From Nannocystis pusilla (GTDB lineage: Bacteria; Myxococcota_A; Polyangia; Nannocystales; Nannocystaceae): a stretch of 64,000 nt of DNA. Made by a program: the position numbers and the translations under genes. The stretch spans positions 228,501 to 292,500 of the forward strand of contig NZ_JAPNKE010000002.1 of the NCBI RefSeq assembly GCF_026626665.1, given 5' to 3'. The first letter of the stretch is position 1. Each line of letters begins with the position of its first letter. Below are positions 20,079-37,600 of the stretch, piece after piece. The notes beneath the pieces are model-generated. The model was not told the origin of the DNA. It was given only the letters and a program-made list of their open reading frames with translations, and searched no databases.

Positions 20079-21899
20079 ATGTCGGCCCCGTACGCGCTCC
20101 GCCTGGCTCCCTGGCTCCTGTGTGCCCTCGCGGGCTGCGTCGACGCCGGCGGGGACACGGGCGCGACGGGCGGACCGGCGAGCACGAGCACGGGCACGAG
20201 CGCAGGCACGAGCGACGGCGGGCCGACGACGGGCACGCAGACCGGCGCGCCGACCACGAGCAGCGGAGAGCCGACGACCGCGAGCGGTTCGACGACGACG
20301 GCGACGACGGGGACCGACAGCACGTCGACCGGGGAGGACACCGGAGGCTTCGTCGATCCGGTCGAGAGCCCGTGGGGCATCGCCAGCTCGCACTCGTCGT
20401 CGCAGATCCTCGACGTCTGGGCCGCGCCGATCGCAGCGACCGGCGTGACGTGGCTGCGTGGGATCGACAACTCCGACCCGGAGGCGCGACTCGACACCGC
20501 GGAGGCCAACGGCTGGCAGGTCGCGGGGATCCTCTACTATTCCAAGCAGTCGCCGGGGACGTTCCCGGTCGACGACCTGCCGGGCTGGACGGACTTCATC
20601 ACCACCCTGCTCGGCAAGACGCTCGGCCGCGTGTACCACTGGGAGGTTTGGAACGAGCCGCCGAACTTCACCGAGAACAAGTCGCCGGCCGCCTACGCGA
20701 CGATCGTTCAGGCCGCCTACGACGCGGTCAAGGCGGTCGACCCGGCGGTGCAGGTCGGGCTCGCGGCCCAGAGCAACCACGTCAACTGGCTCGAGCAGAC
20801 AATCCTCGCCGGCGCGGCGGGCCACTTCGATTACGTCACGGTGCACCCGTACGAGATCCTGGGCCTCGTGGACGACGGCTGGGAGGCCGAGTACATGAGC
20901 ATCGTGCCGACGCTGCGCAAGATGCTGGCGGCGCGCGACCCGGACAACGCAGACGCGCCGGTGTGGTTTACGGAGATCGGGCAACCGGTGACGGCCGAGA
21001 TCACGCCGGAGCAGCAGGCGAACACTTTGATAAAGGCGTACACGATGGCGATCGCGCAGGGGGTGACGCGGGTCCACTGGTTCGAGGGGCGCGACGGCGA
21101 CTCCGGGCCGTTCGGGCTCCTCACCGGCGACGACGAGCCGCGGCTGTCGTACACGGCGATGACGACATTGGTGGCGCGGCTCGGATCGCTCCCCAAATAC
21201 CGCGGCTGGCTGGTGCCGGACGGGCAATACCACGGCTTCGTGTTCGCCACCGACGAGGGCCCGACGATGGTGGCGTGGGCGCGGCCGAAGCTGACGGTCG
21301 ACCTGACGTTCCCCGCGCCGGTGCAGATCGTCGACCCGCGCACCGGCGAGGCCTCCGAGGCGACGGTGTACGCATTGACCGGGGCGCCGATGATCTTCGT
21401 GGGCGTGGCCGAGGAGTTGCTGGCCGAGGCGATCGCCAACCGCACCCAGCCGTTCCCGTGGGGCGGCGACTTCACGGATGCGCCGTCGATCACGTATTCG
21501 GCGGCCGACGGCGACAGCGGGCTGCACCCGCTCGGCGAGGCCAAGCTGGTGACGATCGACGGGGTGCCGGCGCGCGACATCGGCAGCCGCCCCGCGCAGT
21601 CGTTCACGGTCGATCCCAACTTCATGTCCTACGATACGGCGCCGCTCCGGATCGAGGCGGTGCTGCGCCGCAACGGCGCCCAGTCGGCAGGATTCAACCT
21701 CAAGTACGAGGGAGTGGACGGCTACAAGTCGACCGGCGCCTGGTACACGATCCCGGAGGGCGAGGACTGGGTCACCAAGACCTGGGACATCGACGATCCG
21801 CAGTTCGTCGGCAAGTGGGGCTACAACTTCGCGTTCGACTCCGACTCGACGCAGCACAGCCAGTACAGCATCCGCTCGGTGACGGTGACGAAGCTGTGA
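20079..21899 (+). CDS. Clan GH-A glycoside hydrolase lipoprotein
   Basis: 606 residues from ATG 20079. Signal ends at Cys20 (WLLCALAGC), then a Thr/Ser/Gly linker to about residue 90. The catalytic barrel spans about 95-400: acid/base Glu about 193 in WEVWNEPPN and nucleophile Glu about 299 in VWFTEIGQP, the clan GH-A pattern, closest in feel to GH39-like or GH5-like enzymes. HWFEGRDGDSGPFGLL and a beta-rich C-terminal part follow, including a carbohydrate-binding-like module (LRIEAVLRRNGAQSAGFNLK). Probably an exported polysaccharide-degrading enzyme; substrate not predictable. Its stop lies 4 bases before the convergent HutD-family stop. Confidence 0.85.
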   Translation: MSAPYALRLAPWLLCALAGCVDAGGDTGATGGPASTSTGTSAGTSDGGPTTGTQTGAPTTSSGEPTTASGSTTTATTGTDSTSTGEDTGGFVDPVESPWGIASSHSSSQILDVWAAPIAATGVTWLRGIDNSDPEARLDTAEANGWQVAGILYYSKQSPGTFPVDDLPGWTDFITTLLGKTLGRVYHWEVWNEPPNFTENKSPAAYATIVQAAYDAVKAVDPAVQVGLAAQSNHVNWLEQTILAGAAGHFDYVTVHPYEILGLVDDGWEAEYMSIVPTLRKMLAARDPDNADAPVWFTEIGQPVTAEITPEQQANTLIKAYTMAIAQGVTRVHWFEGRDGDSGPFGLLTGDDEPRLSYTAMTTLVARLGSLPKYRGWLVPDGQYHGFVFATDEGPTMVAWARPKLTVDLTFPAPVQIVDPRTGEASEATVYALTGAPMIFVGVAEELLAEAIANRTQPFPWGGDFTDAPSITYSAADGDSGLHPLGEAKLVTIDGVPARDIGSRPAQSFTVDPNFMSYDTAPLRIEAVLRRNGAQSAGFNLKYEGVDGYKSTGAWYTIPEGEDWVTKTWDIDDPQFVGKWGYNFAFDSDSTQHSQYSIRSVTVTKL

Positions 21900-21903
21900 C
21901 GGA

Positions 21904-22488
21904 TCACGCGTCTTCGAGGCGGACGAGGACGAGGTCGCCGGCGAGGGTGACAGGGGACATGTCCCCGGGGACATCCTTTGAAAGGATGACACAATCGCCG
22001 GCGGCCGCGGTGAGGCCGGCGATGGTGGTCTCGCCCGCGGCGACGTAGACGACCCAAGTCAGGCCGGGGCGCCGCTCGAGGGTCGTCGGCGCCTGCGAGC
22101 GCGCGAGGGCGTGGCGGACGCGGCCGCGGCGGGACATGACGTTGAAGTCGCGGGTGGGGCCGCCGGCGAGGGTGCAGGTCGCGCTGCGATCGCCGGAGAA
22201 GGCGTGGGCCGGGCCGCCGAGGCGCAGGTGCGCCGGGGCCTCGCCGTCGACGTGGAGGTCGAAGCCGGCGCCCGCGAGCACGAGGATGCTGCGATCGACG
22301 CCGGGGAAGTGCGAGAAGGTGCAGTCGGCGTCGACCTCGGCGACGCTGACCCGCCAGTCGAACTCGCTCGCGCCCTCGGGCCACACCGCCAGCTCGGTGG
22401 TCCAGCCGCCGTCGTTCTTCCATCGCACGCGCCGCTGCGCCGCGCGAGGGACGAGGACGATGCCGGGGTGCGGGGTCGGGTCGCTCAC
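21904..22488 (-). CDS. HutD/Ves-family cupin protein
   Basis: 194 residues from GTG 22488. HutD family bicupin: RWKNDGGWTTELAVWPEG, FDWRVSVAEVDADCTFSHFPGVDRSILVL, LGGPAHAFSGD, GPTRDFNVMSRR, all family hallmarks. HutD is linked to histidine utilisation and Ves to cold response; molecular role unproven. No hut genes are nearby. Near the C-terminus the segment SKDVPGDMSPVT is encoded by a copy of the window's palindromic element (about 21956-21987) placed in frame between conserved strands (AGDCVIL and AGDLVLVRLE), so the element looks inserted into a working gene. Confidence 0.88.
   Translation of the reverse strand: MSDPTPHPGIVLVPRAAQRRVRWKNDGGWTTELAVWPEGASEFDWRVSVAEVDADCTFSHFPGVDRSILVLAGAGFDLHVDGEAPAHLRLGGPAHAFSGDRSATCTLAGGPTRDFNVMSRRGRVRHALARSQAPTTLERRPGLTWVVYVAAGETTIAGLTAAAGDCVILSKDVPGDMSPVTLAGDLVLVRLEDA
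21956..21987. repeat. Phased palindromic element inside a coding sequence
   Basis: GACATGTC (21956) and GACATCCT (21970) with linker CCCGGG, followed by a second inverted repeat (ATCCTTT, 21973-21979; AAAGGAT, 21981-21987). All in frame within the 3' part of the HutD-family gene. Confidence 0.75.
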
Positions 22489-22844
22489 GCCGGCAGGGTA
22501 TCACGAGGCTGAGAAGGCTCGTATCGGGTGGCTGGGGGGGTTCTGCAGGCGAAAAGGCGGGGCCGATCGCGAGGCGGCGGCGCGAGTCGACGACCCGGAC
22601 GCGCAGCAGCGCCGGCGCGCGGCGTCAAGAGGGAGCGGCGCGCGTGCAGATCCCCGACCGCCGGGGACACATGATTGCGCGGAGCGGGCGCCGGAGCGCG
22701 GCGGCGGACTCGCCATATTGCCGCTCGCCGCAGGGAGGCGCGGCGGTGCGGCCGCCGGGTGGTGCCATTGCGCCGCGATTGCGGGGAGACGGACAAATGG
22801 CGGTTGCCGCGCGCTGCCTCGCCGCGCCTATCATCGCACTCGAC
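22489..22844. other. Divergent spacer
   Basis: 356 bases between the HutD-family start and a small plus-strand lipoprotein; no gene or clear signal seen. Confidence 0.3.
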
Positions 22845-23267
22845 ATGACACGATGCCTCGCAATCGCGACGGTCGTCCTCGGTGTCGTCGCGCCGGCGTG
22901 CAAACCCGAGAGGACCGCGACCGTGACGCCCACCCCTTCAGCGCCCGCGAGCGAGCCGGCGGCCGCGGCGGGGCCGCTCGGGACGGCGGAGCCGCGGGTG
23001 CGCCTGTTCGCGGAGATCTGGGACAAGACCGCGCGGCGCGAGGCGTTCTCGCCGGTCAAGAATCAGCGGCTCGCGCTCGACGTGCGCGGCGGCATGGAGA
23101 CGTTCGCGGCCACGATCGTCGACAACGAGCTCGGTCACACGATCGGCATGCCGACCGGCGGCTTCAGCAACACGCGGGAGTGGTCGGAGGTGCTCCGGAC
23201 GCCCGGCACGGAGGGCGAGCTGGCCGAGGCGCTGCGGCGGATCGATCGCTTCGTGCGCGGGCTGTGA
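22845..23267 (+). CDS. Small lipoprotein, possibly a remnant of an S41-like peptidase
   Basis: 140 residues from ATG 22845 with a lipoprotein-like signal ending at Cys19 (VVLGVVAPACK) and a Pro/Ala linker. The remaining 95 residues (WDKTARREAFSPVKNQRLALDVRGG to MPTGGFSNTREWSEVL) faintly recall the DxRG / GxPTxG strands at the C-terminus of tail-specific (S41) peptidases, but the active-site Ser and Lys region is absent, so at most it is a truncated, inactive relative. Function unknown. The stop TGA overlaps the first base pair of a palindromic element. Confidence 0.55.
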   Translation: MTRCLAIATVVLGVVAPACKPERTATVTPTPSAPASEPAAAAGPLGTAEPRVRLFAEIWDKTARREAFSPVKNQRLALDVRGGMETFAATIVDNELGHTIGMPTGGFSNTREWSEVLRTPGTEGELAEALRRIDRFVRGL

Positions 23268-23287
23268 GATGTCCTTTCGGACATGTT
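23266..23287. repeat. Phased palindromic element between convergent genes
   Basis: GAGATGTC (23266) and GACATGTT (23280), 14 nt apart; starts inside the stop codon of the upstream gene. Confidence 0.65.
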
Positions 23288-23324
23288 TGTGAATCGCGGC
23301 GCGGTGACCGTACGGCGCCGCGAT

Positions 23325-24197
23325 TCACGGCACTTCCATGCGCTCGAAGTGGCGCGGGATCACCACCCGGGTCGCCGGCGCGCAGCGCTTGACCTCGGCG
23401 ACGAAGGCCTGCAGGTCGTCGTCGGCGGGCTCGTCGACGGGCGGGGCCTGCCAGTCGTCGAAGTGGTTGGTGTAGACGAGCGGGGGCTGGCCCAGCGCGC
23501 GCATGAGGCGACAGGTGTAGTCGTCGACCTTCTCGCGCAGGCCGGTGGCGATCACTGCGATGTCGGGGCGCAGCCCGGTGACCTCGGCCTCGATGAAGTT
23601 GGCGGTGCCGAGGAACAGGACGCGGCGGCCGGCGACCTCGACGAGATAGGCGAAGGTCCCGCCCTCGGCGTAGTCGGCGAAGCGCATCGGCAGCTGCGGC
23701 TGCGCGGCGATCTCGCCGCCGAGGTGTTCGTCGCCGATCTTCGAGTGGAGGCTCGGCACGACCTGCACCGACCAGCCGTCGCCGGCGATTTGCTCATGGC
23801 CGTGGACGGCGACGATCTTGCTGTCCGGCAGGCCGCTGGCGCGCGCGAGGCGGGCGGTGCTCTCGCTGCCGATGAGCTGCGCGCCGGTGGCGGCCGCGAC
23901 CGCGGGGGCGTCGAGGACGTGGTCGACGTGGGAGTGGCCGACGACGATCGCATCGGCACGCTTTGGGGCATGGGCAGCGATGGCGGCGGGGTCGGGGACC
24001 AGCGGGCCGTCGAGGTCGGGCCGCGAGAAGTAGGGGTCGACCAGGATGGTGGTGGGGCCGGCGTCGAGCTGCCAGCCGGCGACGCCGAGGTAGGTCAGGG
24101 CGATCGGGACCCGCGAGGGCTCGGGGGCGGTCGAGGGGCGCGAGTCGTGGCCGCCGCTGCAGGCGACCAGCGTCAGGGCGAGGATCAGGGCACGCAT
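23325..24197 (-). CDS. Metallo-beta-lactamase-fold hydrolase, lipoprotein
   Basis: 290 residues from ATG 24197; signal ends at Cys13 (ALILALTLVACSG). Fold landmarks: LTYLGVAGWQL and ILVDPYFSRPD, the full metal motif VVGHSHVDHVLDAP, VQVVPSLHSKI, RVLFLGTANF and YTNHFDDWQAP with a late His ligand. Same broad superfamily as the gene at 18908-19666 but a different subfamily with a canonical HxHxDH. Exported hydrolase of unknown substrate. A small membrane protein gene overlaps its start by 13 bases, suggesting one transcript. Confidence 0.87.
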   Translation of the reverse strand: MRALILALTLVACSGGHDSRPSTAPEPSRVPIALTYLGVAGWQLDAGPTTILVDPYFSRPDLDGPLVPDPAAIAAHAPKRADAIVVGHSHVDHVLDAPAVAAATGAQLIGSESTARLARASGLPDSKIVAVHGHEQIAGDGWSVQVVPSLHSKIGDEHLGGEIAAQPQLPMRFADYAEGGTFAYLVEVAGRRVLFLGTANFIEAEVTGLRPDIAVIATGLREKVDDYTCRLMRALGQPPLVYTNHFDDWQAPPVDEPADDDLQAFVAEVKRCAPATRVVIPRHFERMEVP

Positions 24198-24498
24198 GGG
24201 GCGCGTGTACGCGCAGCGGCGGGGCCTTGTTCCTCGGCGAGGATCAGCGCGCCACACTCGGCGCAGGCCGGCACCTCGCGGACGATGGACAGGACCGGGC
24301 CCATGCCGACCATGTACGACATCATCAGCGGCAGGCAGATGACATAGTCGGAGGCGAGGAACGGCGAGGCGGGCAGCAAGAATATCGGGATCAGGAAGTA
24401 CAGGCGCCACCAGCGGCGCGCGGCGGCGGAGTTTTGATATTCGACCGCGACGTCGCGCTCGCAGCGGACGCAATGTTTTTAGAAGTGGAGCCGGCCAT
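24185..24498 (-). pseudogene. Small zinc-ribbon membrane protein, frameshifted near its start
   Basis: From ATG 24498 the frame reads MAGSTSK and then goes wrong; the other frame begins at KHCVRCERDVAVEYQNS and continues cleanly through two transmembrane helices (WRLYFLIPIFLLPASPFL and YVICLPLMMSYMVGMG) to a second CxxC (ACAECGALIL). One added A in the run of five (24476-24480 on this strand's complement) joins them as MAGSTSKKHCVRCERD, a sensible 104-residue protein with CxxC pairs at both ends. Function unknown. Its 3' end overlaps the hydrolase start by 13 bases. Confidence 0.6.
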
Positions 24499-24796
24499 AT
24501 GCGGGGAACGCTAGCACGGCGGCCCGGGGGGCGGACCCGGGTGCGGCGCCGGGACGCACCGCGGCCGCAAATGCAGCGGTGCCGGCGGGCGAGCGGCCCG
24601 AGGTCGCATGATTCGCGGCTGCGCTGACCAGGGAGTCGGTCGACGGGCGGCCGCGAGGGGATGGGCTCCGTGGCGGACGGCCTCGCGCAGGCGGGCGCCG
24701 ACGCGCGCGAGGACATGTGAGCTCGCGCAAGCGACGAAGCGTGCGACCGCTGCGACGGCGCGATTCGGCCGGCATCTCGGTAGCGAGACGACCCAA

Positions 24797-25333
24797 ATGC
24801 CCACGATTTTCAGCTCCACCGTCCTCCGCACCTCGACCCTCGCCGCGCTGCTGCTCGCGCCCGCCTGTGGCGAACCGGACGACTCGACCACCGGCTCCAC
24901 CGAGGAGAGCGAGACGGGCGGCGACCCGAGCGGCGACCCGAGCGGGAGCCCGACCGGCAATCCGAGCGGTGACACCAGCGGCGACACCAACGACACCAAC
25001 GGCACCAGCGGCACGCCGACCACGACCGGCGGCGAGGCCTGCTACGGCGACTTCTCGCTCGGCTCCGTGCCGTTCTCCGGCGACCCCACCCTCGGCCAGG
25101 CCTGCGACGACCCGGACGTGCCGAAGAACTGCGCCGACGGCACGTACATCAAGTTCGCCGACACCGGCGAGTGCATCTGCATCGCCGCCTGCTCGAGCGG
25201 CAACAAGCAGGTCGGCGAGACGTGCATCGACGGCACCAACTGGGTGTGCCAGGACGTCGAGGCGACCAACGCCGGCATGAACGGCGGCAAGCTGTGCGTC
25301 AACTCCGAGTGGAACCTGTGCCAGAAGCAGTAG
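24797..25333 (+). CDS. Cys-rich lipoprotein
   Basis: 178 residues from ATG 24797. Signal ends at Cys24 (TLAALLLAPAC), then a Gly/Asp/Thr/Ser linker with GDPSGDPSG units (about 30-75) and a C-terminal domain with ten Cys (ACYGDFSLGSVPF, ECICIAACSSGNKQVG, TCIDGTNWVCQDV). Family not recognised. An isolated palindrome core GACATGTG lies about 85 bases upstream. Lone gene on this strand, with a clear palindromic element after it. Confidence 0.78.
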   Translation: MPTIFSSTVLRTSTLAALLLAPACGEPDDSTTGSTEESETGGDPSGDPSGSPTGNPSGDTSGDTNDTNGTSGTPTTTGGEACYGDFSLGSVPFSGDPTLGQACDDPDVPKNCADGTYIKFADTGECICIAACSSGNKQVGETCIDGTNWVCQDVEATNAGMNGGKLCVNSEWNLCQKQ

Positions 25334-25364
25334 GTCCGGGCCCGGCCGGTCGCCGAGCCGCGTC

Positions 25365-25396
25365 GGCATGACATGTCGAATCGGACATGTCATGCC
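25365..25396. terminator. Palindromic element forming a perfect 13-bp hairpin
   Basis: Arms GGCATGACATGTC (25365-25377) and GACATGTCATGCC (25384-25396) with a 6-nt loop GAATCG; half-sites at 25370 and 25384 keep the 14-nt step. It starts 31 bases after the lipoprotein stop. No U-tract follows, so terminator function is a guess. Confidence 0.6.
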
Positions 25397-25907
25397 ATTG
25401 GCCGGGAGCGGCCCGGGTCGCCCTCACGGCACGTTTCACGCGGGCTGATGCGAGCGGGCGCTCACGTCAGAGGCCAAGCGACCCGAGCGCCGCTCGCCTG
25501 GAGCCGCCATTCCGGCTCAAGCCGACCCGCACGTGCTGTCAGGCGGCAAAAACCGTGAATCGGGCGGCCCCGCTCGACCGCCCGAGCCGGGCCGCCGACG
25601 AGGTTCGTCGCCGTTTCGTCGCGCTGCGATCGCCGCCTCTCGCGGCCGCGCGGCGCGACGCGCTTCGGTTCGCGATCGCGGCGACGACGTGCGAATGACG
25701 GCAGCGGGGACGCGAGCCGCGACGCACCGCGACGACGGAAATGAGGGCACCCGGCGGGTGCTGTCATTGTTCGGCGCGGCGGCCGCGGCGCGCGAAGTGC
25801 TCGCTTCCGCGCCGCCTCGACGGACCGCTCCGACGGGGATCGCGCGAATCGCCGCGCGGCTCGAAAATTCTCCCGGCGAAAGGCCGGACGTCGGCGCAGG
25901 CCCGGCA

Positions 25908-25924
25908 CCGATTATTAATATCGG
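25908..25924. promoter_or_regulatory. AT-rich inverted repeat
   Basis: CCGAT and ATCGG arms around TATTAAT. It stands out in a GC-rich background, 260 bases upstream of the next gene. Could be an operator; evidence is weak. Confidence 0.3.
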
Positions 25925-26183
25925 GGTTTGTCCGATGTCCTTGAATCGGGGTCAACAGACGAATGCCGCGTGTGCGCGCCGCGGGGGGAATCGCGCCAGA
26001 AGACGCGGAATCCGTCGCCCGCCCGCGGCCTCGCGGCGTGGATCGGCGCACATCGTGACCTCGCTGTGGCCTGTGAGTCTCGTCTCTCGGGGGCGACCGA
26101 CCCCGCAGATCCTGTGCGGTACCGTGGGGGTTGCATGCGCGATCGCGGTCATCGCGCGATCGCCGGACCCACAAGGATTACCC

Positions 26184-27946
<1,763 letters not shown>

Positions 27947-27989
27947 GCCGTGAGACGGCGCCGCCGCGCGGCGCCTGAATCATGAGACG

Positions 27990-28031
27990 AGGCGAAAAGG
28001 ACATGTCCACGAGGACATGTCCTTTTCGCCT
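27990..28031. terminator. Bidirectional hairpin with the palindromic core, perfect 19-bp arms
   Basis: Arms 27990-28008 and 28013-28031 are perfectly complementary around the loop ACGA; each arm contains GGACATGTCC, and half-sites at 28000 and 28014 keep the 14-nt step. It sits between the convergent stops at 27946 and 28041, with A4 and T4 tracts inside the stem. The best terminator candidate in the window. Confidence 0.8.
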
Positions 28032-28040
28032 TGTGACGAT

Positions 28041-34276
<6,236 letters not shown>

Positions 34277-34394
34277 CCGCCTACGGATACAACCGTTCGC
34301 GCCGCCCGGCAACGGCCCCGGCCCGGACCGGACGTGCGAGGGCGAGGTGTCGCCGGCGCGCGCGAGCGGGTTCGCTCGCGGCGGACGCGGGCAT

Positions 34395-34644
34395 CATATG
34401 GCCCTGGGGACATGTTGTGATTGCGCGCGGTCGAGCTCGCCGGCGGGGCGGTGCGGACAATCGCCGCGAGTCCTTTGGGGCATGTCCGAAGAGATAGGGG
34501 ATCGATGCTGCCTCGGCAGGCGTCGGCGCGGGCGGGGCAGGGCGCGGGTGAATGTCCTTCAGAACATGTCTATCGGGTCATGCATGCAATGGCCGCAGAG
34601 CGAGGACATGCCGCGCTCGCGCGACATGTCCCCCGGGACATGCG
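34395..34644. repeat. Cluster of phased palindromic elements
   Basis: The 369-base spacer 34277-34645 has no gene but several copies: half-sites at 34395 and 34409; a single core at 34479; 34549, 34563, 34577 and 34605 (all multiples of 14 apart, 34591 degraded); and 34623 and 34637. The last pair ends just before the stop of the VWD lipoprotein gene read from the other side. Confidence 0.7.
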
Positions 34645-34645
34645 T

Positions 34646-37600
34646 TCATTCGTCGGACGGGGCCGTGAAGTAGGCGATGTCGTGGAGCGCGGGCTCGCCG
34701 GCGATCTCCTGCACCTGGAAGCGGAACAGGCTGTAGTCGATGGGGTTGGTGCAGGGGCTGTCGGTGGGGTCGAGCCGCAGCGCGCACTCGCCGTAGCCGT
34801 CGTCGCCGATCGCCACGCAGTCGAAGCGGGTGCCCCAGTCGGAGGCGGGGGTGCCGGGGCCGGCCGGCGGGCTCGTGGTGTCGAAGTAGTCCATGGGGAA
34901 GAACCCCGAGTCATAGTTGAAGCCGGCCTCGACGCGGACGCTGAGGTCCTTGCCCTCGGGGTACTGGTCGGCGGTGGCCAGGTCGGGGCCGCGGAACACG
35001 ACCTTCTCGTTGGCGCAGTCGATGGCGGCGCCGTAGCGCGGGGCGACGGCCACGTAGTCGTCGGCCGGGTACATCGTCTCGGCCGGGGTCGGGGCCACGT
35101 CGTGGCAGGCGTCGGCGAACGCTGGGTCGCCGGTGAAGGCGACGTCGAGCATGCAGGTGTCGCGCAGGGCCGCGGGACAGTCGCTGCACTCGGCCTCGGC
35201 GAGCTCGATGTCCTCGGGGTTCGGCGGGGGCGTGCTGACCGGCATCAGGGCGTAGGGGGCGTCGCGGTAGGTCTGGGGGCCGGTGTTCGCGGCGTAGACG
35301 AACAGCGACTGGTCCTGCGGGACGCGCCAGGCCTCGCTGAAGCTGCCGGGGCCGCGGTAGAGCGCCTCGAAGCCGACCGGCTGGGCCAGGAAGACGCCGC
35401 CGCCGAGGCCGATGTCGTTGCTGCGGTCGCCGTCGGCGTCGCCGAGCACGCCCTCGACCGCGCCCGCGCGCGCCGGCGCGAGCGCGACCTGGAGGTCGAG
35501 GTGGTCGGCGAACACGCGCACGCTCAGGCGGTCGCCGCCGGGCCAGTCGAGGAGGTAGCGGTCGCCCGCGAGCTGCAGGACGCCGCCGCCGACCGCGACG
35601 GGCACGCCGGGCTCGAGCAGCTCGACCTCGCCGTCGACGTACACCTCCACGGGCATGTCGGCGTGGAAGCTGACGCGCTGGTCGCCGATCCTGGCGGCCA
35701 CGGCGGTGTTGTACGAGAGGCTCAAGTTGTCGCCCAGGGGGGCCTGGCGGGCCTGGATCTCGAGCGGGGCGCCCGCGGTCGCGCGCACGAGCACGAACTC
35801 GCCGCCGGCCTGGAAGTCGAACAGCAGGCCGTCGTGGCTGATGACGTGGACATCGCCCCAGGTGCCGCCGGGATCGCCGGGGGGCTGCGGGTCGTCGCAC
35901 TCGTCGTCGTACTCCTCGCAGCGCTTCTTGAACTCGCGCTCGCCGAGGGTGACGACCAGCGGGTCGAACAAGGTGCCGAGGCCCCACGGGGCGTCCCAGC
36001 CGAACTCGCCGCCGACCTCGCCGAACACCGCGACGCAGAACTTGCAAGCGCCGGGGTCGACCGTGGCCTTGAGGCCGAGAGCGCCGAACGGGGCGACGTG
36101 CGGGCCGTAGAGGAAGCCGAGCATGAAGCCCACCTCGTCGACGAGGGTGAACTTGGACTCGAGCGCGAACTCCATGCCGGGGCCGGTCTCGAGCAGGTCG
36201 GCGTCGCCGGAGATCTGCGGCGCGAACTTGTGGTTCCAGCCGGTCTCGTCGTGGGTGAGCTGGAACGGGGCCGCGGCGGTGAACTTGCCGGCCCACTTGA
36301 AGGCCATGGCGAAGTCGATCCGCGGGCGCATGTGCAGGGTCACCGGGATCGGCGTCGGCAGGCCGCCGATGAAGAGGTCGCCGAGGTGCAGCGAGTCGGC
36401 GATCTCGGCCTTCACCGCGACCGAGGCCTCGATCGTCGGCGCGACGTCGATGTCGACGCGCAGGTCGCCGAACACGAGGCCGTCGATCGAGAACTTCTTG
36501 ACGACGATGCCGGCGAACACCTCGGCCTCGCTGGCGGTCCCGGGCGAGGTGCCCTCGGCCAGCGGGATGGTGATCTTGACGCCGAGCTTGTCCTCCTCGT
36601 CGCCCATGAGCTCGTCGGCGGCGGCGCCCAGGGCGAGCGCTTGCTTGGTCGCGAAGATCCCGCCCGGCGCCGCGGGGACGGGGGTGATGGTGCCGATGCA
36701 CTTGCCGACGCAGTGGGCGTCGGCGGTCGAGATGGCGACGTCGCGCACGCCGAAGTAGCCGCCGGCGATGGTCTCGTCGAGGCCGACCGGGTGGCCGTAG
36801 AGGGTGAGGGTGCTGCCGCTCTGGAACCGCTTGACGACCCGCAGCATGTAGCCGGCGCCGCCCTGGCCGACCACGACGTCGCCGGCCTGGATGTTGGGCA
36901 GGCCCTTCATGCTCGAGTAGCTGAGCACCAGCTGGCTCAGCGTCGGCGCCTCGGCCGGGGTGAGCTTGGCGGCGACGAAGTACGGGTGCTGCTCGGGGAA
37001 GCGGACGTCGGACGTGTAGTCGAGGTGGTTGGCGAGCACGGTGGTGCCGGCCCACAGCCGCCGGCCGCCCTCGGACACGACGAGCTCGGGCCGGTGCTCG
37101 CCGAGCTGGTCGAAGGTGTGCACCGGCAGGCCGTCGACCTTGATGTCGCTGGTGGTGACCGGACAGGGGCTGAGGACCTCGTCGACCTCGCCGTCGCCCT
37201 CGAAGTCGAGCTCGCAGGTGAGGTCGCCGGTGCCCTTGCCGGCGAGGATGTTCCAGCCGAAGTGGGTGACGAGCGGCGCGTCGCCCCAGCCGCGCTCGAC
37301 GGTGTCGAAGGCCTCGACGGCGAGCCGCGGGACGTCGCCGCAGCCGGCCTCGCCGCCCTGGGTCGCGGCGATCAGGCGCTTCTCGGCCTCGTAGGTGCGC
37401 GGCGCGCTCAGGACCGGCAGCGGCTCGCCGAACGCGAGCGCGACGTGAAAGAAGCAGTCGGGCAGGCGCACCGCCAGGGTGGCTTCGCCGCCCTCGAGGC
37501 GCGCGGTGTGGACGTCGTAGGCCTGCGGCGGCTGCACCGGCACCAGCGATTGCATGGTGATGCCAGGGGTGGTGTACGCGGCCAGGGTGACGCGCGGGCC

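Larger units (their letters stand above)
25334..26183. other. Long gene-poor region
   Basis: 850 bases with no frame of convincing codon use on either strand. Holds the palindromic element at 25365-25396 and, at 25908-25924, a small inverted repeat in the most AT-rich stretch of the neighbourhood, which may be a promoter or operator for the DUF4215/anchor-L gene at 26184. Confidence 0.45.

Noticed and set aside
22644..22844. Upstream in-frame extension of the small lipoprotein gene
   Set aside because: It would hide the lipoprotein signal; composition is not protein-like.
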